Of a stretch of DNA of 64,000 nt, positions 54,060 to 62,912 are shown piece by piece. The notes beneath the pieces are model-generated. The model had not been told where the DNA came from. It ran no database searches and saw nothing but the letters and a program-made list of their open reading frames with translations. Origin of the DNA: Laspinema olomoucense D3b (GTDB taxonomy: Bacteria; Cyanobacteriota; Cyanobacteriia; Cyanobacteriales; Laspinemataceae); contig NZ_JAMXFA010000009.1 of NCBI RefSeq assembly GCF_025370785.1, positions 119,001 to 183,000 on the forward strand. Direction: 5' to 3'. The stretch's first letter is position 1. The number at the start of each line of letters is the position of its first letter. A program made the position numbers and the translations under genes.

Positions 54060-54300
54060 TCATTTGTCATTTGTCATTTGTCATTTGTCATTTGTCATTT
54101 GTTATTGGGAGGATGGGGGAGATGTCCTCGTGACTTGGCTGAAGCGAGTCACGCACGATGGGAGGATCTGCTTCTAGTGTCCCATACAGGCGCTTAAGCC
54201 GCAAGAGGTGCGTGTCACGGCTTCAGCCATGACACGAGACTTTAATCTCCCTATCCTTATCCTTCCCAATGACCAATGACCAATGACCAATGACAAATGA
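54060..54300. repeat. Palindromic element (copy 3) flanked by heptamer repeats
   Basis: A tandem TCATTTG array (about 54060-54103) lies left and a tandem CCAATGA/CAAATGA array (54268-54300) lies right of a 112-bp palindromic element (54127-54238) with CTCGTGAC/GACACGAG ends. The element matches copies at 2934-3104 and 43618-43727 in its ends, while its middle (GGAGGATCTGCTTC / CGCTTAAGCCGC) has drifted. The left and right heptamer arrays are inverse complements of each other. Confidence 0.8.
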
Positions 54301-55608
54301 CTAACACCAAATCTCCACCACCCGTCCTATAATCTCTCGTTCTAACCAAGGGGTGTTACTCGACAGGGATTTGAGACTCTCTCCGGTAACCCGCCAAGAC
54401 TGTTGAGGGTCAAACAAGGTAAAATCTGCCACTGTCCCGGGTGCGATCGCCGTTGGAGTTTGTTGCAGGCATTTGGCAGGATTGCTACTCAAAGCACGCC
54501 ATAATTCCACCGGCGACAACTGCTCTGTGGTGACTAAATGCTGCCACAATAAGGGTAATGCCAATTCCAGTCCGATCGCACCGGGAGGGGATTCAGCAAA
54601 GGCAACGGTTTTTTCCTCGTAGGTGTAAGGGGTATGATCAATGGCGATCGCATCAATAACCCCAGATTTTACTCCTGCAATCAATGCCTGTTGGTCCTGG
54701 GGATTCCCCACTGGCGGTTCTAGGTGCAGACTGGGACAGTAGGGAGTAAACAATGCTGGATTGTTAATTTGTGCCGCATTCACCAACAGGTGCATCCAGG
54801 AGGTACTGGCAGTGATGGGTAATCCTTGCGCCTTGGCAGCTTCAATCAGTTGCACTCCTCGCTGGGTAGACACGCGCATGATATGAACTGGTGTTCCCGT
54901 TGCTGCAACAATTTCCAGCAATGCTGCTAAGGCGGTTGTTTCTGCGATCGTCGGATTTCCTGGCAATCCCAACCGAATTGAAGCAGTCCCTTCCCGGACG
55001 ACTCCCTCTCCTGCTAACTTACGACTACAAGGCCATAGTGCTACAGGTTTACCCCAGGGGTTCAAATATTCCAAAATCCGCCTCAGTAGTGCTAAATCGG
55101 CAATGGGTTGACCATCAGCAAATCCCACAATGCCAGATGCTTCTAATTCGGCTAATTCTGTCATTTGTTCTCCCTTGATTCCCAGGGTTAATGCACCCCA
55201 AAAATGCAGTTTCGGTAGGGAAGGAGTGGGGGGAGGGAACAAGTCATTTAGGGTTCTAATTCCTTGGACTTTTTGTTGCAGAAATGCTAATCCCCCAGGA
55301 TTGTCCACCGGGGGATGAGTATCTGGCAAAATTGCCACCTGCGTAAACCCTCCACTTCTTGCCGAATGCATCAATGAAGTCAGGGTTTCTCGTTCCTCAA
55401 ATCCAGGTTCCCCACTGTGACTGTACAGATCCACTAAACCGGGACCTAAGATTAATCCCTGGCAATTCCGTACTTGAGTATCACTCTCCCAGTCGGCAAT
55501 TTCTGGCGCAATTTGCGCGATCGCACCATTGACAATCCCAACATCGGCGATCGTATCCTCTCCCGAAACCGGGTTAATTATCCGAACTTGTTGCAGCAGT
55601 TCATTCAC
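54301..55608 (-). CDS. Dihydroorotase-like protein lacking metal ligands, 435 aa
   Basis: It has the amidohydrolase fold of type I dihydroorotase: ILGPGLVDLYSHSGEPGFEERETL at the N terminus (after GTG start; D60, Y62, H64), ILPDTHPPVDNP, GFADGQPIADL and AIAIDHTPYTYEEK. Catalytic dihydroorotases have HxH in D-x-H-x-H-x-R-EPG, a carboxylated Lys, two later His and an Asp. Here the first His is Tyr, the HxH Arg is Gly, the HVST-type His is replaced in VHIMRVST, and the final HAPH motif is HTPY. This predicts a non-catalytic homologue, possibly of the PyrC-prime type that pairs with aspartate carbamoyltransferase. GTG at 55608 is favoured over the upstream ATG at 55686. Confidence 0.82.
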   Translation of the reverse strand: MNELLQQVRIINPVSGEDTIADVGIVNGAIAQIAPEIADWESDTQVRNCQGLILGPGLVDLYSHSGEPGFEERETLTSLMHSARSGGFTQVAILPDTHPPVDNPGGLAFLQQKVQGIRTLNDLFPPPTPSLPKLHFWGALTLGIKGEQMTELAELEASGIVGFADGQPIADLALLRRILEYLNPWGKPVALWPCSRKLAGEGVVREGTASIRLGLPGNPTIAETTALAALLEIVAATGTPVHIMRVSTQRGVQLIEAAKAQGLPITASTSWMHLLVNAAQINNPALFTPYCPSLHLEPPVGNPQDQQALIAGVKSGVIDAIAIDHTPYTYEEKTVAFAESPPGAIGLELALPLLWQHLVTTEQLSPVELWRALSSNPAKCLQQTPTAIAPGTVADFTLFDPQQSWRVTGESLKSLSSNTPWLEREIIGRVVEIWC

Positions 55609-55721
55609 AGTCAACACCCAACAGCAAACACTATCAATCTTTTCCTTTCCGGTCCCCTCCCCTTGCCAAGGGGAGGGTTTTAACAACTTAGACTTGTACC
55701 AATTAAATCTAAGTTTTAAAA

Positions 55722-57080
55722 TTACAATGCACCTGCCGCAGTCTTGTCCAAAATCCCTCCAAAATGGGTTGTAATGTTAATCGCTTCTAACACCGGGGGG
55801 TGATCCGGTCCTAGGGTGTAGTCAATCACGGTAATTGCGCCATTCCCTTGTTTGAAGTTCCAAAAATGCTCAGGACCCAGACCAGCGAAATGACATAACA
55901 AGGCTTTATTAATCGCATCATGCGCCACCACTAATCCCGTTGTTCCGGGTTTAGCAGCTTTCACAATGTTTTGCCATGCCTGAACACTCCGTTCCCACAC
56001 CTGTTCCAAATTTTCCCCTTCTGGCATTTGCACCGATTCGGGGGTATTTTTCCATTGGTCTAACATTCCCGGAAAGTCGGTTTCGATTTCGGATTCAAAC
56101 TTTCCTTCCCAGAGTCCGTGACTAATTTCTCGCAATAAATCATCCACTTTTAATTCCACACCGGGATGATTTTGCAAGATAATTTCCGCTGTTTCTTTGG
56201 GACGCAACATGGAACTACTCACGGCAAAATCGATTTGCACATCTTGCAAGTAGTCAGCAGCACATTTAGACTGCGATCGGCCATTATCATTCAAGGGAAC
56301 ATCTATTTGTCCCTGGAATCGCTGTTGCCGGTTCCACTCGGTTTCCCCATGCCGGACTAATAATAGTCGGGGTCCAATATGTCCGGGTCTGGGTTTGGGT
56401 AATATTTCCCCCACATGACTGGTTAAATTCATCGATTCCAGTTGGACGGGGAGTTTCCCTTTTAATGGGGGTCTCGGTGTATCAAAATTCAGGATACTAA
56501 TCCCACAATTCGATTGTTGAATGGAATGATATCGCGCGGGAGAAATTCCCAAGGCGGTACTCAACAAACAGCGATTAATTCCATTATGACCCACGATTAA
56601 AATCGTTTGATTGGGATGGCGAGGTAAGATTTCATCCCAAAATTGTTTCGCTTGTTCATGCAGTGCTAAAACAGGAAAATGTTCCACAGTTCCCGTTTCT
56701 GAGGGAACATTCATCGAAAATTCATGGGGTCTTTCTTGCCAACAGCGGTAATCTTCGCCAAACTTCTCTTGGACCTCTTCCCTGAGCATTCCTTCCCACA
56801 ACCGCAAGTCCACTTCCATCAGTTTATCGCTGGGTTGGGGTGCTGGAGGTTTGGAGTCTCCCGCCAAATCAGCAACGATCGCCTCGGCGGTTTCTTTCGC
56901 CCGTTTCAGGGGACTACAGTAGACGGCATCAAAGGAAATGCCCTTCAGGGCTGCCGCAACTTGACTCGCCGTCTCGCGACCCTTTTCGGTGAGGACGGAT
57001 TTATCGAGGCGACCTTGGATTCGCCGTTCTTTGTTAAACGTGCTTTGACCGTGACGGACAATAATTACGCGAGTAGTCAG
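55722..57080 (-). CDS. Double-domain histidine phosphatase (phosphoglycerate mutase-like), 452 aa
   Basis: Two complete RHG domains in tandem. Domain 1 (about 1-210) starts RVIIVRHGQSTFNKERRIQG and carries CSPLKRAKETAE and VGHNGINR. Domain 2 (about 220-450) starts LLLVRHGETEWNRQQRFQG, with SSMLRPKETAE and VVAHDAINKALLC. Both phospho-histidine (RHG) and second-histidine sites are present, so both halves are likely catalytic. The substrate is unknown; relatives dephosphorylate sugar or phosphoglycerate metabolites. The start is unusual: GGAGG (57093-57089) lies 8 bp before CTG at 57080, which gives a family-like N terminus; an in-frame TTG at 57095 overlaps the Shine-Dalgarno site. The CTG start is inferred. 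Confidence 0.87.
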   Translation of the reverse strand: MTTRVIIVRHGQSTFNKERRIQGRLDKSVLTEKGRETASQVAAALKGISFDAVYCSPLKRAKETAEAIVADLAGDSKPPAPQPSDKLMEVDLRLWEGMLREEVQEKFGEDYRCWQERPHEFSMNVPSETGTVEHFPVLALHEQAKQFWDEILPRHPNQTILIVGHNGINRCLLSTALGISPARYHSIQQSNCGISILNFDTPRPPLKGKLPVQLESMNLTSHVGEILPKPRPGHIGPRLLLVRHGETEWNRQQRFQGQIDVPLNDNGRSQSKCAADYLQDVQIDFAVSSSMLRPKETAEIILQNHPGVELKVDDLLREISHGLWEGKFESEIETDFPGMLDQWKNTPESVQMPEGENLEQVWERSVQAWQNIVKAAKPGTTGLVVAHDAINKALLCHFAGLGPEHFWNFKQGNGAITVIDYTLGPDHPPVLEAINITTHFGGILDKTAAGAL

Positions 57081-57545
57081 GGTTCTATCCTCCAAAAGAA
57101 ATGGTGCCGACTCCCAAGGCGAGTGAAGCGCAGGGGCAGAATCGATCGCATTTTACCGCTTCTTGGTCTCCAGTTAAACTAGGCGATCGCATTTTTATTC
57201 CCACCTTGACGCCTCTTCCCTCCCCCTCAACCCACCCCCTGATTCAGGGCTGTTGGAGAGATTTCTTTCAGAATTAGGCCAAAAATTTATTTTAAAATTG
57301 AGCATTAATCTTTGATAATTTAACCTTTGGTTACCTCAAAATCTAACAATTTTTAGCGCTAAACTCATAAAGCAAAGACGGTTAATTTCCCATTAAATTA
57401 CCTCTAATATATCCCCAAATTAATTCAACTCTTATCAATTTTCCTGATATCCAGCCGTTTAGACTCCGATCCAAGCTAAACTGATAGAGAGTGACTGTCG
57501 AATCATAATACTATTTACTGAATCCAGAGGAAGAAGAAGCAGACA
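57081..57545. other. Divergent intergenic region
   Basis: This lies between the phosphatase and CPBP protease genes. It is AT-rich in the central part (57275-57460), with no RNA gene or repeat. GAGGAAGAAG at about 57530-57539 is the likely ribosome binding region of the protease gene. Confidence 0.45.
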
Positions 57546-59126
57546 ATGGATGCAATCAAGCTAATCAAGCGCGTGGTTTTAACGGCACTAACCCTGCTGG
57601 CAGTTTTCCTGGTGGGAACTTCTTTGGTGCAAAGTTTCAATCAACCCCAGGTTCAAAGCCGTCTGGAACTCTATCAAACAAATCTGCTGCTTCATGTGGC
57701 AGAGTACCAAGGCGAGTATCCCAATGATCCGGCAGTGCAAATTGTTCAGGCTTTGGCGGGGGAAAAACCGTTAGAAGCAGCGCTGAAACAGTATCAAGAG
57801 GCAGTCGCCTCCACGGAAGAAGCGATCGCCACCCAAAGCAGTCGTCTCTCCTCCACTGTCATCCTCCCACCGGATGAATCTTCAGATCCGCCGCTAATTG
57901 AAGGCATCAATTCCCCTGAACTTGCCAAACTAAAAATTCAAGAGCAAATTTCCCATCAAGAAACTCTCCGGGATGAACTCCTGTTAAGACTCGGCATTTT
58001 AAAAGCCAGTCAAGGTAATTTAGAACAGGCGATCGAGACTTGGACTCCATTAGCTGAACGTTCTAGTCCCCACCTTCAACCTACCGCTAATACAGCAGAT
58101 TTATTATTAACCCTTTGGCAAGATTCCCCCACCCTTCCCCCTAATTCAGAAGAACTTCTCACCCAAAACTTAGACGGATGGTTTCGTTATCAAGCCTTCC
58201 GACAATTGTATCAAATCCAGGGACAAGATGAAGCCTTAAATCGCATCACTCTTGAAGAACAAGAAAGAGCAACGGAATCTCTAGGAAAATTGGCAACAGT
58301 TACCGGCATTCCCGCATTTGGGTTTGTTGTGGGAGTCGGTTTACTCATCTTTCTCGGCATTCAATGGATCCTTAACCGCAAAGATTCCCTCTTGGTTCAA
58401 AATGGCGATCGCACCTGGGAAACTCCTTGGGATTGGGAAACCATCTGGCAGGTTTTCATTGTCGGATTCTTCTTCCTCGGACAAGTTTTAGTCCCCATCG
58501 TTGTTCAACTCTTAGGCGTCCAATCTGCTATCTTAGATGTTCGCAGTCGTGCCTTCTATATCCTGGCAACTTATATTGCGATCGCCATTGGCGGATTATT
58601 AGTCCTCTTCTTCTCCATCCGTTCCTTCTTTCCCCTCGCTAAAGACTGGTTTCGCTTTAATGTTCTACAGGCAAGCTGGATTTCCTGGGGATTCGGCGGT
58701 TATTTTGCTGCCTTACCTTTAGTCATTCTAGTATCTATTATTAACCAACAATTTTGGCAGGGACGCGGTGGCAGCAACCCCATTTTATCCATTGCCTTAG
58801 AAAACCGAGATACCGTAGCGCTAACCATCTTTTTCATCACCGCTTCTGTGGCAGCACCTATTTTTGAAGAAATCATGTTTCGGGGATTTCTCTTACCCTC
58901 CCTGACTCGTTACTTCTCCGTTACCACCGCTATTGTACTCAGCAGTTTATTGTTTGCCTTGGCACATCTCAACCTCTCCGAAGTTCTGCCATTGGCAACC
59001 TTGGGAATGGTCTTAGGATTCGTCTATACGCGATCGCGCAATCTCCTCTCCTCCATCCTCCTCCACAGTCTCTGGAACAGCGGCACACTCTTTAGTCTGT
59101 TCGTTCTCGGCAGTGGCGGCAGTTGA
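57546..59126 (+). CDS. CPBP-family intramembrane metalloprotease, 526 aa
   Basis: The N-terminal third (1-260) is soluble apart from an initial membrane helix (VVLTALTLLAVFLVGTSLV) and is helical, with QLEQAIETWTP-type TPR-like sequence. The C-terminal half (about 265-520) has about seven membrane segments and contains the CPBP/Abi motifs: EEIMFRGFLLPSL (motif 1, E-E-x3-R), FALAHLNLSE (motif 2, His) and SILLHSLWNSGTLFS (motif 3, H-x3-N). Family members process prenylated proteins in eukaryotes and have varied roles in bacteria, including bacteriocin self-immunity. The unusual soluble N-terminal domain may recruit substrate. Substrate unknown. Confidence 0.88.
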   Translation: MDAIKLIKRVVLTALTLLAVFLVGTSLVQSFNQPQVQSRLELYQTNLLLHVAEYQGEYPNDPAVQIVQALAGEKPLEAALKQYQEAVASTEEAIATQSSRLSSTVILPPDESSDPPLIEGINSPELAKLKIQEQISHQETLRDELLLRLGILKASQGNLEQAIETWTPLAERSSPHLQPTANTADLLLTLWQDSPTLPPNSEELLTQNLDGWFRYQAFRQLYQIQGQDEALNRITLEEQERATESLGKLATVTGIPAFGFVVGVGLLIFLGIQWILNRKDSLLVQNGDRTWETPWDWETIWQVFIVGFFFLGQVLVPIVVQLLGVQSAILDVRSRAFYILATYIAIAIGGLLVLFFSIRSFFPLAKDWFRFNVLQASWISWGFGGYFAALPLVILVSIINQQFWQGRGGSNPILSIALENRDTVALTIFFITASVAAPIFEEIMFRGFLLPSLTRYFSVTTAIVLSSLLFALAHLNLSEVLPLATLGMVLGFVYTRSRNLLSSILLHSLWNSGTLFSLFVLGSGGS

Positions 59127-59197
59127 ATTTCGACCCTTCCAGGCAATCCTCGGTTGTTAACCTGCAATAGTTTAAATCTGGGGGTAAAATAAGGCTT

Positions 59198-59266
59198 GGA
59201 AACCGGGTTTCTTGTCCAAATTTCGGCTAACTTTGAACAAATTTGCAGCAGAAACCCGGTTTCTTA
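59198..59266. repeat. GAAACCGGGTTTCT-type repeat
   Basis: GAAACCGGGTTTCTTG (59199) and GCAGAAACCCGGTTTCTTATG (about 59247-59267) are two members of the interspersed palindrome family seen at 1776 and 30122. They lie between the convergent protease and panB genes. Confidence 0.7.
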
Positions 59267-59285
59267 TGGTGCGATGTCACAAGTT

Positions 59286-60065
59286 TTAATCCAGGGGAAA
59301 ACGGCGATCGCGAACGTCTTCCCCATAAGCCTGCACCGCCTGAGTAATCGTCTCCTGCAAATTGGCGTAGCGTTTTGCAAAAGGCGGCACTCGGTCAGTT
59401 AGTCCCAATAAATCATGAGTCACCAAGACCTGTCCATCACAATGCACCCCGGCACCGATGCCAATGGTGGGAATCACCAAAGTTTTAGAAATTTCTGCTG
59501 CTAATTTACCGGGAATATGCTCCAAAACCACCGCAAATGCACCCGCTTCCTGCAATGCGACTGCCTCCTTAAAAATGCGATCGCTCGTTTCGGGAGTTTT
59601 CCCCTGTTTCCGATACCCTAATTGATGCACCGATTGCGGCGTTAACCCCACATGACCCAACACTGGAATTCCTGCCAACACCAATCGCCGGACAGTTTCC
59701 GCAATTTCCGGATATCCCCCCTCCAACTTCACCGCCTGAGCACCCGTTTCCTTGAGAATTCTTCCCGCCGAATGCATCGCCTGTTGGGGACTTTCTTGAT
59801 AAGTTAAAAACGGTAAATCCACCACCATCAAGGCTTTTTCGATACCCCGTCGCACAGCTTTCGCATGATGAATCATCTCATCTAGGGTTAACGGCAGAGT
59901 GGTTTCATACCCCAACACCACCATCCCTAAAGAATCGCCAACTAACAGCAAATCCACCCCAGCGCGATCGAGCAATTTCGCCGAGACATAATCATAAGCC
60001 GTCAGCGCCACGATCGCCATTCCTTGTTGTTTTCGCTCTAGTAATTGTTGAGGGGTGATTGGCAT
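59286..60065 (-). CDS. panB: 3-methyl-2-oxobutanoate hydroxymethyltransferase, 259 aa
   Basis: The first committed step of pantothenate synthesis: transfers a hydroxymethyl group from 5,10-methylene-tetrahydrofolate to 2-oxoisovalerate. Motifs are [36 protein letters not shown] at the N terminus (Mg2+ ligand Asp in VGDS), [10 protein letters not shown] (about 115), [21 protein letters not shown] ([22 protein letters not shown]), VLEHIP and [17 protein letters not shown]. Length and pattern are standard. panC is not adjacent in this window. Confidence 0.96.
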   Translation of the reverse strand: MPITPQQLLERKQQGMAIVALTAYDYVSAKLLDRAGVDLLLVGDSLGMVVLGYETTLPLTLDEMIHHAKAVRRGIEKALMVVDLPFLTYQESPQQAMHSAGRILKETGAQAVKLEGGYPEIAETVRRLVLAGIPVLGHVGLTPQSVHQLGYRKQGKTPETSDRIFKEAVALQEAGAFAVVLEHIPGKLAAEISKTLVIPTIGIGAGVHCDGQVLVTHDLLGLTDRVPPFAKRYANLQETITQAVQAYGEDVRDRRFPLD

Positions 60066-60687
60066 AGCTGGGTTAGTTCAAGTCGGTCAATCCGCTGGCA
60101 AGGGTAGCAACCGGCAGTCACATCATTAATGTAGAGATGGATTGCCTTTCCAATCTTATCAGATCCCTAAGCGCGATCGGTGATTCCCCCTGTCCCTAGA
60201 ATCCCAGCAACTCCTAACTTATCGGATGAGTGGAATACACACAATAGCTGATTTGTCAAGAGGCGGTGTTTTGAGGCGAAAAAAAATTGGTGACGGGGGA
60301 GGACAGGTGGGAGGCGATGACACCTAACACCTGGCCCCACGACAACGGGAGCATAAGGGTTAGCGGCGAAAAGTTGTAGCAAAATCCAGCAATTTTAGTA
60401 ATCAGACAAACTGCTTCACTAAGAATACACTCTACCATAATTGGGCAGATTGTCAAAAAATGCCCAAAACCCTTGTTAGTGCGTTGGCGATGCGGCGATT
60501 AAATTTAAGGAAAAAACTGGGAACTGTTGAATTATTGCATCAGTTAACCTAAATAGCATCAGATAAATTTATAAATCAACCACCGACACCACCAGAGGGA
60601 CCTTCAAATCCTCGCCGGTTGTTGCTTGCTCCTGTTCTGGCAATTACAATAGAATAACCGTAAGCACAAACTGAGGCTAACTGGGTT
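60066..60687. other. Intergenic region, 622 bp
   Basis: Two overlapping short ORFs at 60167-60456 have no coding character. The region is of mixed composition, with no clear repeat. I recognise no RNA gene. It precedes the small-gene remnant at 60688. Confidence 0.45.
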
Positions 60688-60879
60688 ATGCCGGAAATCG
60701 TCGAAATTCCCCTGGAACTGACTTGCTTTCAACTGCCGCCAGCCGTTGAAAATCGCTTACATTTTCTGTTAGATCGTCAAGATAACGCCTATCCTCTGTC
60801 TTCCGAAAACAGGAAGCCGAGGGATTGGTTGAATTTAGAGACTAGAGCAGCATATCAAGTGTTTATTCAACCGGATTAA
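60688..60879 (+). pseudogene. Frameshifted small cyanobacterial protein remnant
   Basis: The frame gives 63 residues, MPEIVEIPLELTCFQLPP...LHFLLDRQDNAYPLSSEN, then changes character to RKPRDWLNLETRAAY. If the reading frame is shifted after GAAAA near 60810, the sequence becomes QEAEGLVEF. That is the continuation I recall from a family of short proteins with the pattern LLD-x-QD-x-x-x-PLT-x-E-ER-QEAEGLV-x-LAE, usually found beside toxin-antitoxin genes. The gene therefore appears to be inactivated by a frameshift. The family recollection was not checked against any database. Confidence 0.55.
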
Positions 60880-60893
60880 AACTGAGGTTAAAC

Positions 60894-61004
60894 ATGAATA
60901 TTTCGTTAAATTCAGAAATTGAGAAATTTATTAAAAGTCAGGTAGAAAGCGGGAAGTATCCTTCTCCTGAAGATGTAATCGTGGCAGGCATTAGGCTGCT
61001 ATAG
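60894..61004 (+). pseudogene. Truncated ParD-like antitoxin gene
   Basis: ATG at 60894 opens a 36-residue frame, MNISLNSEIEKFIKSQVESGKYPSPEDVIVAGIRLL, the normal N-terminal half of a ParD/CopG-type antitoxin. It stops at TAG where a palindromic element begins (60998). The expected second half and the ParE toxin gene are not found after the inserted elements. The gene was probably truncated by transposition. Confidence 0.7.
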
Positions 61005-61106
61005 CAGTCCTAAATCAGTTGTGTCATGGATCCAAACCTGAGAGCCTTGTCCGTGGGAGCATCTTGCTCGCTATCTTTGTTACAAGTCATTTAGGATTGC
61101 TATAGC
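60998..61106. repeat. MITE-like element with 25-bp terminal inverted repeats
   Basis: The left end GCTATAGCAGTCCTAAAT matches the inverse of the right end ATTTAGGATTGCTATAGC with one mismatch, and the pairing extends inward (CAGTTGT/ACAAGTC). Total length is 109 bp with no coding capacity. It interrupts the ParD-like gene and abuts the left end of the IS701-family element. It looks like a non-autonomous transposon of unknown parent. Confidence 0.75.
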
Positions 61107-62518
61107 CCTCTTCTGTCACTCTAGGTAGAGTATAATAAAAAAAAACGGCTGAAAGCCAGAGCAGGACCATGATTGCCCCAAAACAAGCCAAGCCCACCCT
61201 CCCTCTAATTGATGAATACTGTGAAAACTATAAAAGCCTGTTTTCAGATGTTAGGACTTATGAGGCATTTAAAAATATCCATGTAGGAATATTATCCGAA
61301 ATAAAACGAAAGACCTTACCGGAAATCGCGAAAGTTTTGGGACTAGAAAACGCCCAGGGGTTACACCATTTTCTGACTCGCTCTCCTTGGGACATTCACC
61401 AGCACAGAAATTCGAGAATCCAGCTCATTTTAAATCATTTAAAAGGTCGCAGAATTCGGGTGATTATTGATGAGACAGGAGACCCTAAAAAAGGCAAAAA
61501 AACTGATTATGTAGCTCGGCAATATATCGGTCGATTAGGAAAGGTAGAAAACGGAATTGTATCTGTAGTTGCTTACGGATTAATTGATGGAATAACTTTT
61601 CCTATCCTCTTTGAAGTCTTCAAGCCTCAAAAGTGCTTAAAAGCGGGAGATATTTATAAAACCAAACCTCAAATTGCCGCCGGATTAATTGAAGAGATGG
61701 TTCACCTTGGTTTCCAAATAGAATTGGTATTAGCCGATAGTCTTTATGGGGAAAGTGAGACTTATTTTTTGAACAAACTGGAGGAATTAGGACTCTTGTA
61801 TATGGTGTCAATCAGGAGTAATCATGGAGTCTGGCTACCTGAAGGACAAAGCGTTTCAGCCAATGAATGGAAAACATTTACCCGACATATGAGTCAAGGT
61901 GAAACAGAAACTCGTTATGTAAGAGAAGTTATTTTTGGTGAAAAAGGAAGACGAACTTACTGGGACCTCACAACAGATACTAAAACTCTTCCTGAAAACT
62001 CAACAAGTTTTGTGATGAGTAACATTCCCAACCTTAACTCTGAAAATGTAGGGGATATATACGGAGATAGAACTTGGGTGGAATATGGATTTATGCAGAG
62101 TAAGTCTGAGTTGGGATGGGCCGATTGGAGGCTGACTCATTACACAGATATCGAAAAATGGTGGGAACTTGTCTGTAGCGCTTATTTGCTCGTTACTTTA
62201 ATGACTTCTCCTTTTAAGTCTTCAGCAACAAGTTCTCCGACTCCAGCCTCAGAGATTTTTAGGTTTTCGGTCACTCAACATCCTCATTGGAATCATCAAA
62301 CAAGTTGGAAGAATATGTTAAATAACCTCCAATTACTCCTCCTGCCGAAGCTCTGTTTTAATTATATTCTCTATTGGTTACAAGTCTTTCCTATTCCTCA
62401 ATTATCTTGGGGGTTAAATCGATTAATTAATTTTATTAATCGGGCTTGCTTCGCGCTCTTCCCTCCTTCGGCTGATGGACATTTCTTATTTTCCTCTGCC
62501 TAGAGTGACAAAAGAGGG
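61106..62518 (+). mobile_element. IS701-family insertion sequence, about 1413 bp
   Basis: Terminal inverted repeats of 23 bp, CCCTCTTCTGTCACTCTAGG at the left (61106-61128) and its inverse at the right (62496-62518), agree at 21 of 23 positions. One transposase gene is inside. Possible flanking duplication is ATAG left and ATAA right, three of four identical, so an exact target duplication is not demonstrated. The element seems intact. Confidence 0.88.
61169..62503 (+). CDS. IS701-family transposase, 444 aa
   Basis: A DDE transposase. D101 in VIIDETGDPKKGKKTDYVARQ, D190 in LVLADSLYGES and E305 in DRTWVEYGFMQSK match the catalytic triad of the IS701 group; the conserved QYIGRLGKVENGIVSVVAYG follows the first Asp. 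Length and the GWADWRLTHYTDIEKWWELV segment are also typical. The gene fills the IS between its terminal repeats, with no frameshift or stop visible, so the transposase is probably functional. Confidence 0.93.
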   Translation: MIAPKQAKPTLPLIDEYCENYKSLFSDVRTYEAFKNIHVGILSEIKRKTLPEIAKVLGLENAQGLHHFLTRSPWDIHQHRNSRIQLILNHLKGRRIRVIIDETGDPKKGKKTDYVARQYIGRLGKVENGIVSVVAYGLIDGITFPILFEVFKPQKCLKAGDIYKTKPQIAAGLIEEMVHLGFQIELVLADSLYGESETYFLNKLEELGLLYMVSIRSNHGVWLPEGQSVSANEWKTFTRHMSQGETETRYVREVIFGEKGRRTYWDLTTDTKTLPENSTSFVMSNIPNLNSENVGDIYGDRTWVEYGFMQSKSELGWADWRLTHYTDIEKWWELVCSAYLLVTLMTSPFKSSATSSPTPASEIFRFSVTQHPHWNHQTSWKNMLNNLQLLLLPKLCFNYILYWLQVFPIPQLSWGLNRLINFINRACFALFPPSADGHFLFSSA

Positions 62519-62912
62519 ATAAGCTGTTCACCCTGGAAATTGAGGTGATGGCGTTTCGCTGATTTTTTAAGGGACTGTATCCGGCAATAATAGATTTCTG
62601 GCAAAAAGAAGAGGTGTAATCATTAAAACTTTTCGGGGTAATACAGAACTTTTCTTTGTCCCGTTGGGAAAAAGGCCAAATTAAAATGAAAATTAGTCTG
62701 GAATTTATCCCGGATGTTCCCGAGGAAGCGGTGTGGTCATCTGGAGACTGGCAACCGATGCCGGGGGTGGCGATCGCCCCTTAGAGGAGACGGACTGGAG
62801 TAGAGGAATGGCACAGTCGGAAAAGAATGGACACCGACAGCGCTACCCCCGCTAACCAAAAACCGTTACAATAGCATCGCGTTCTTTTGCCCAACGCCTA
62901 ACCCTTGGTGCT
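62519..62912. other. Intergenic region after the IS
   Basis: About 390 bp without a convincing gene. A 32-codon ORF (62686-62784) is too short and unrecognised to be called. The expected downstream half of the ParD/ParE locus is not visible, so it was either deleted or never complete. Confidence 0.45.

Noticed and set aside
62686..62784. 32-codon plus-strand ORF
   Set aside because: Too short and without a recognisable pattern or ribosome binding site; it could not be supported.
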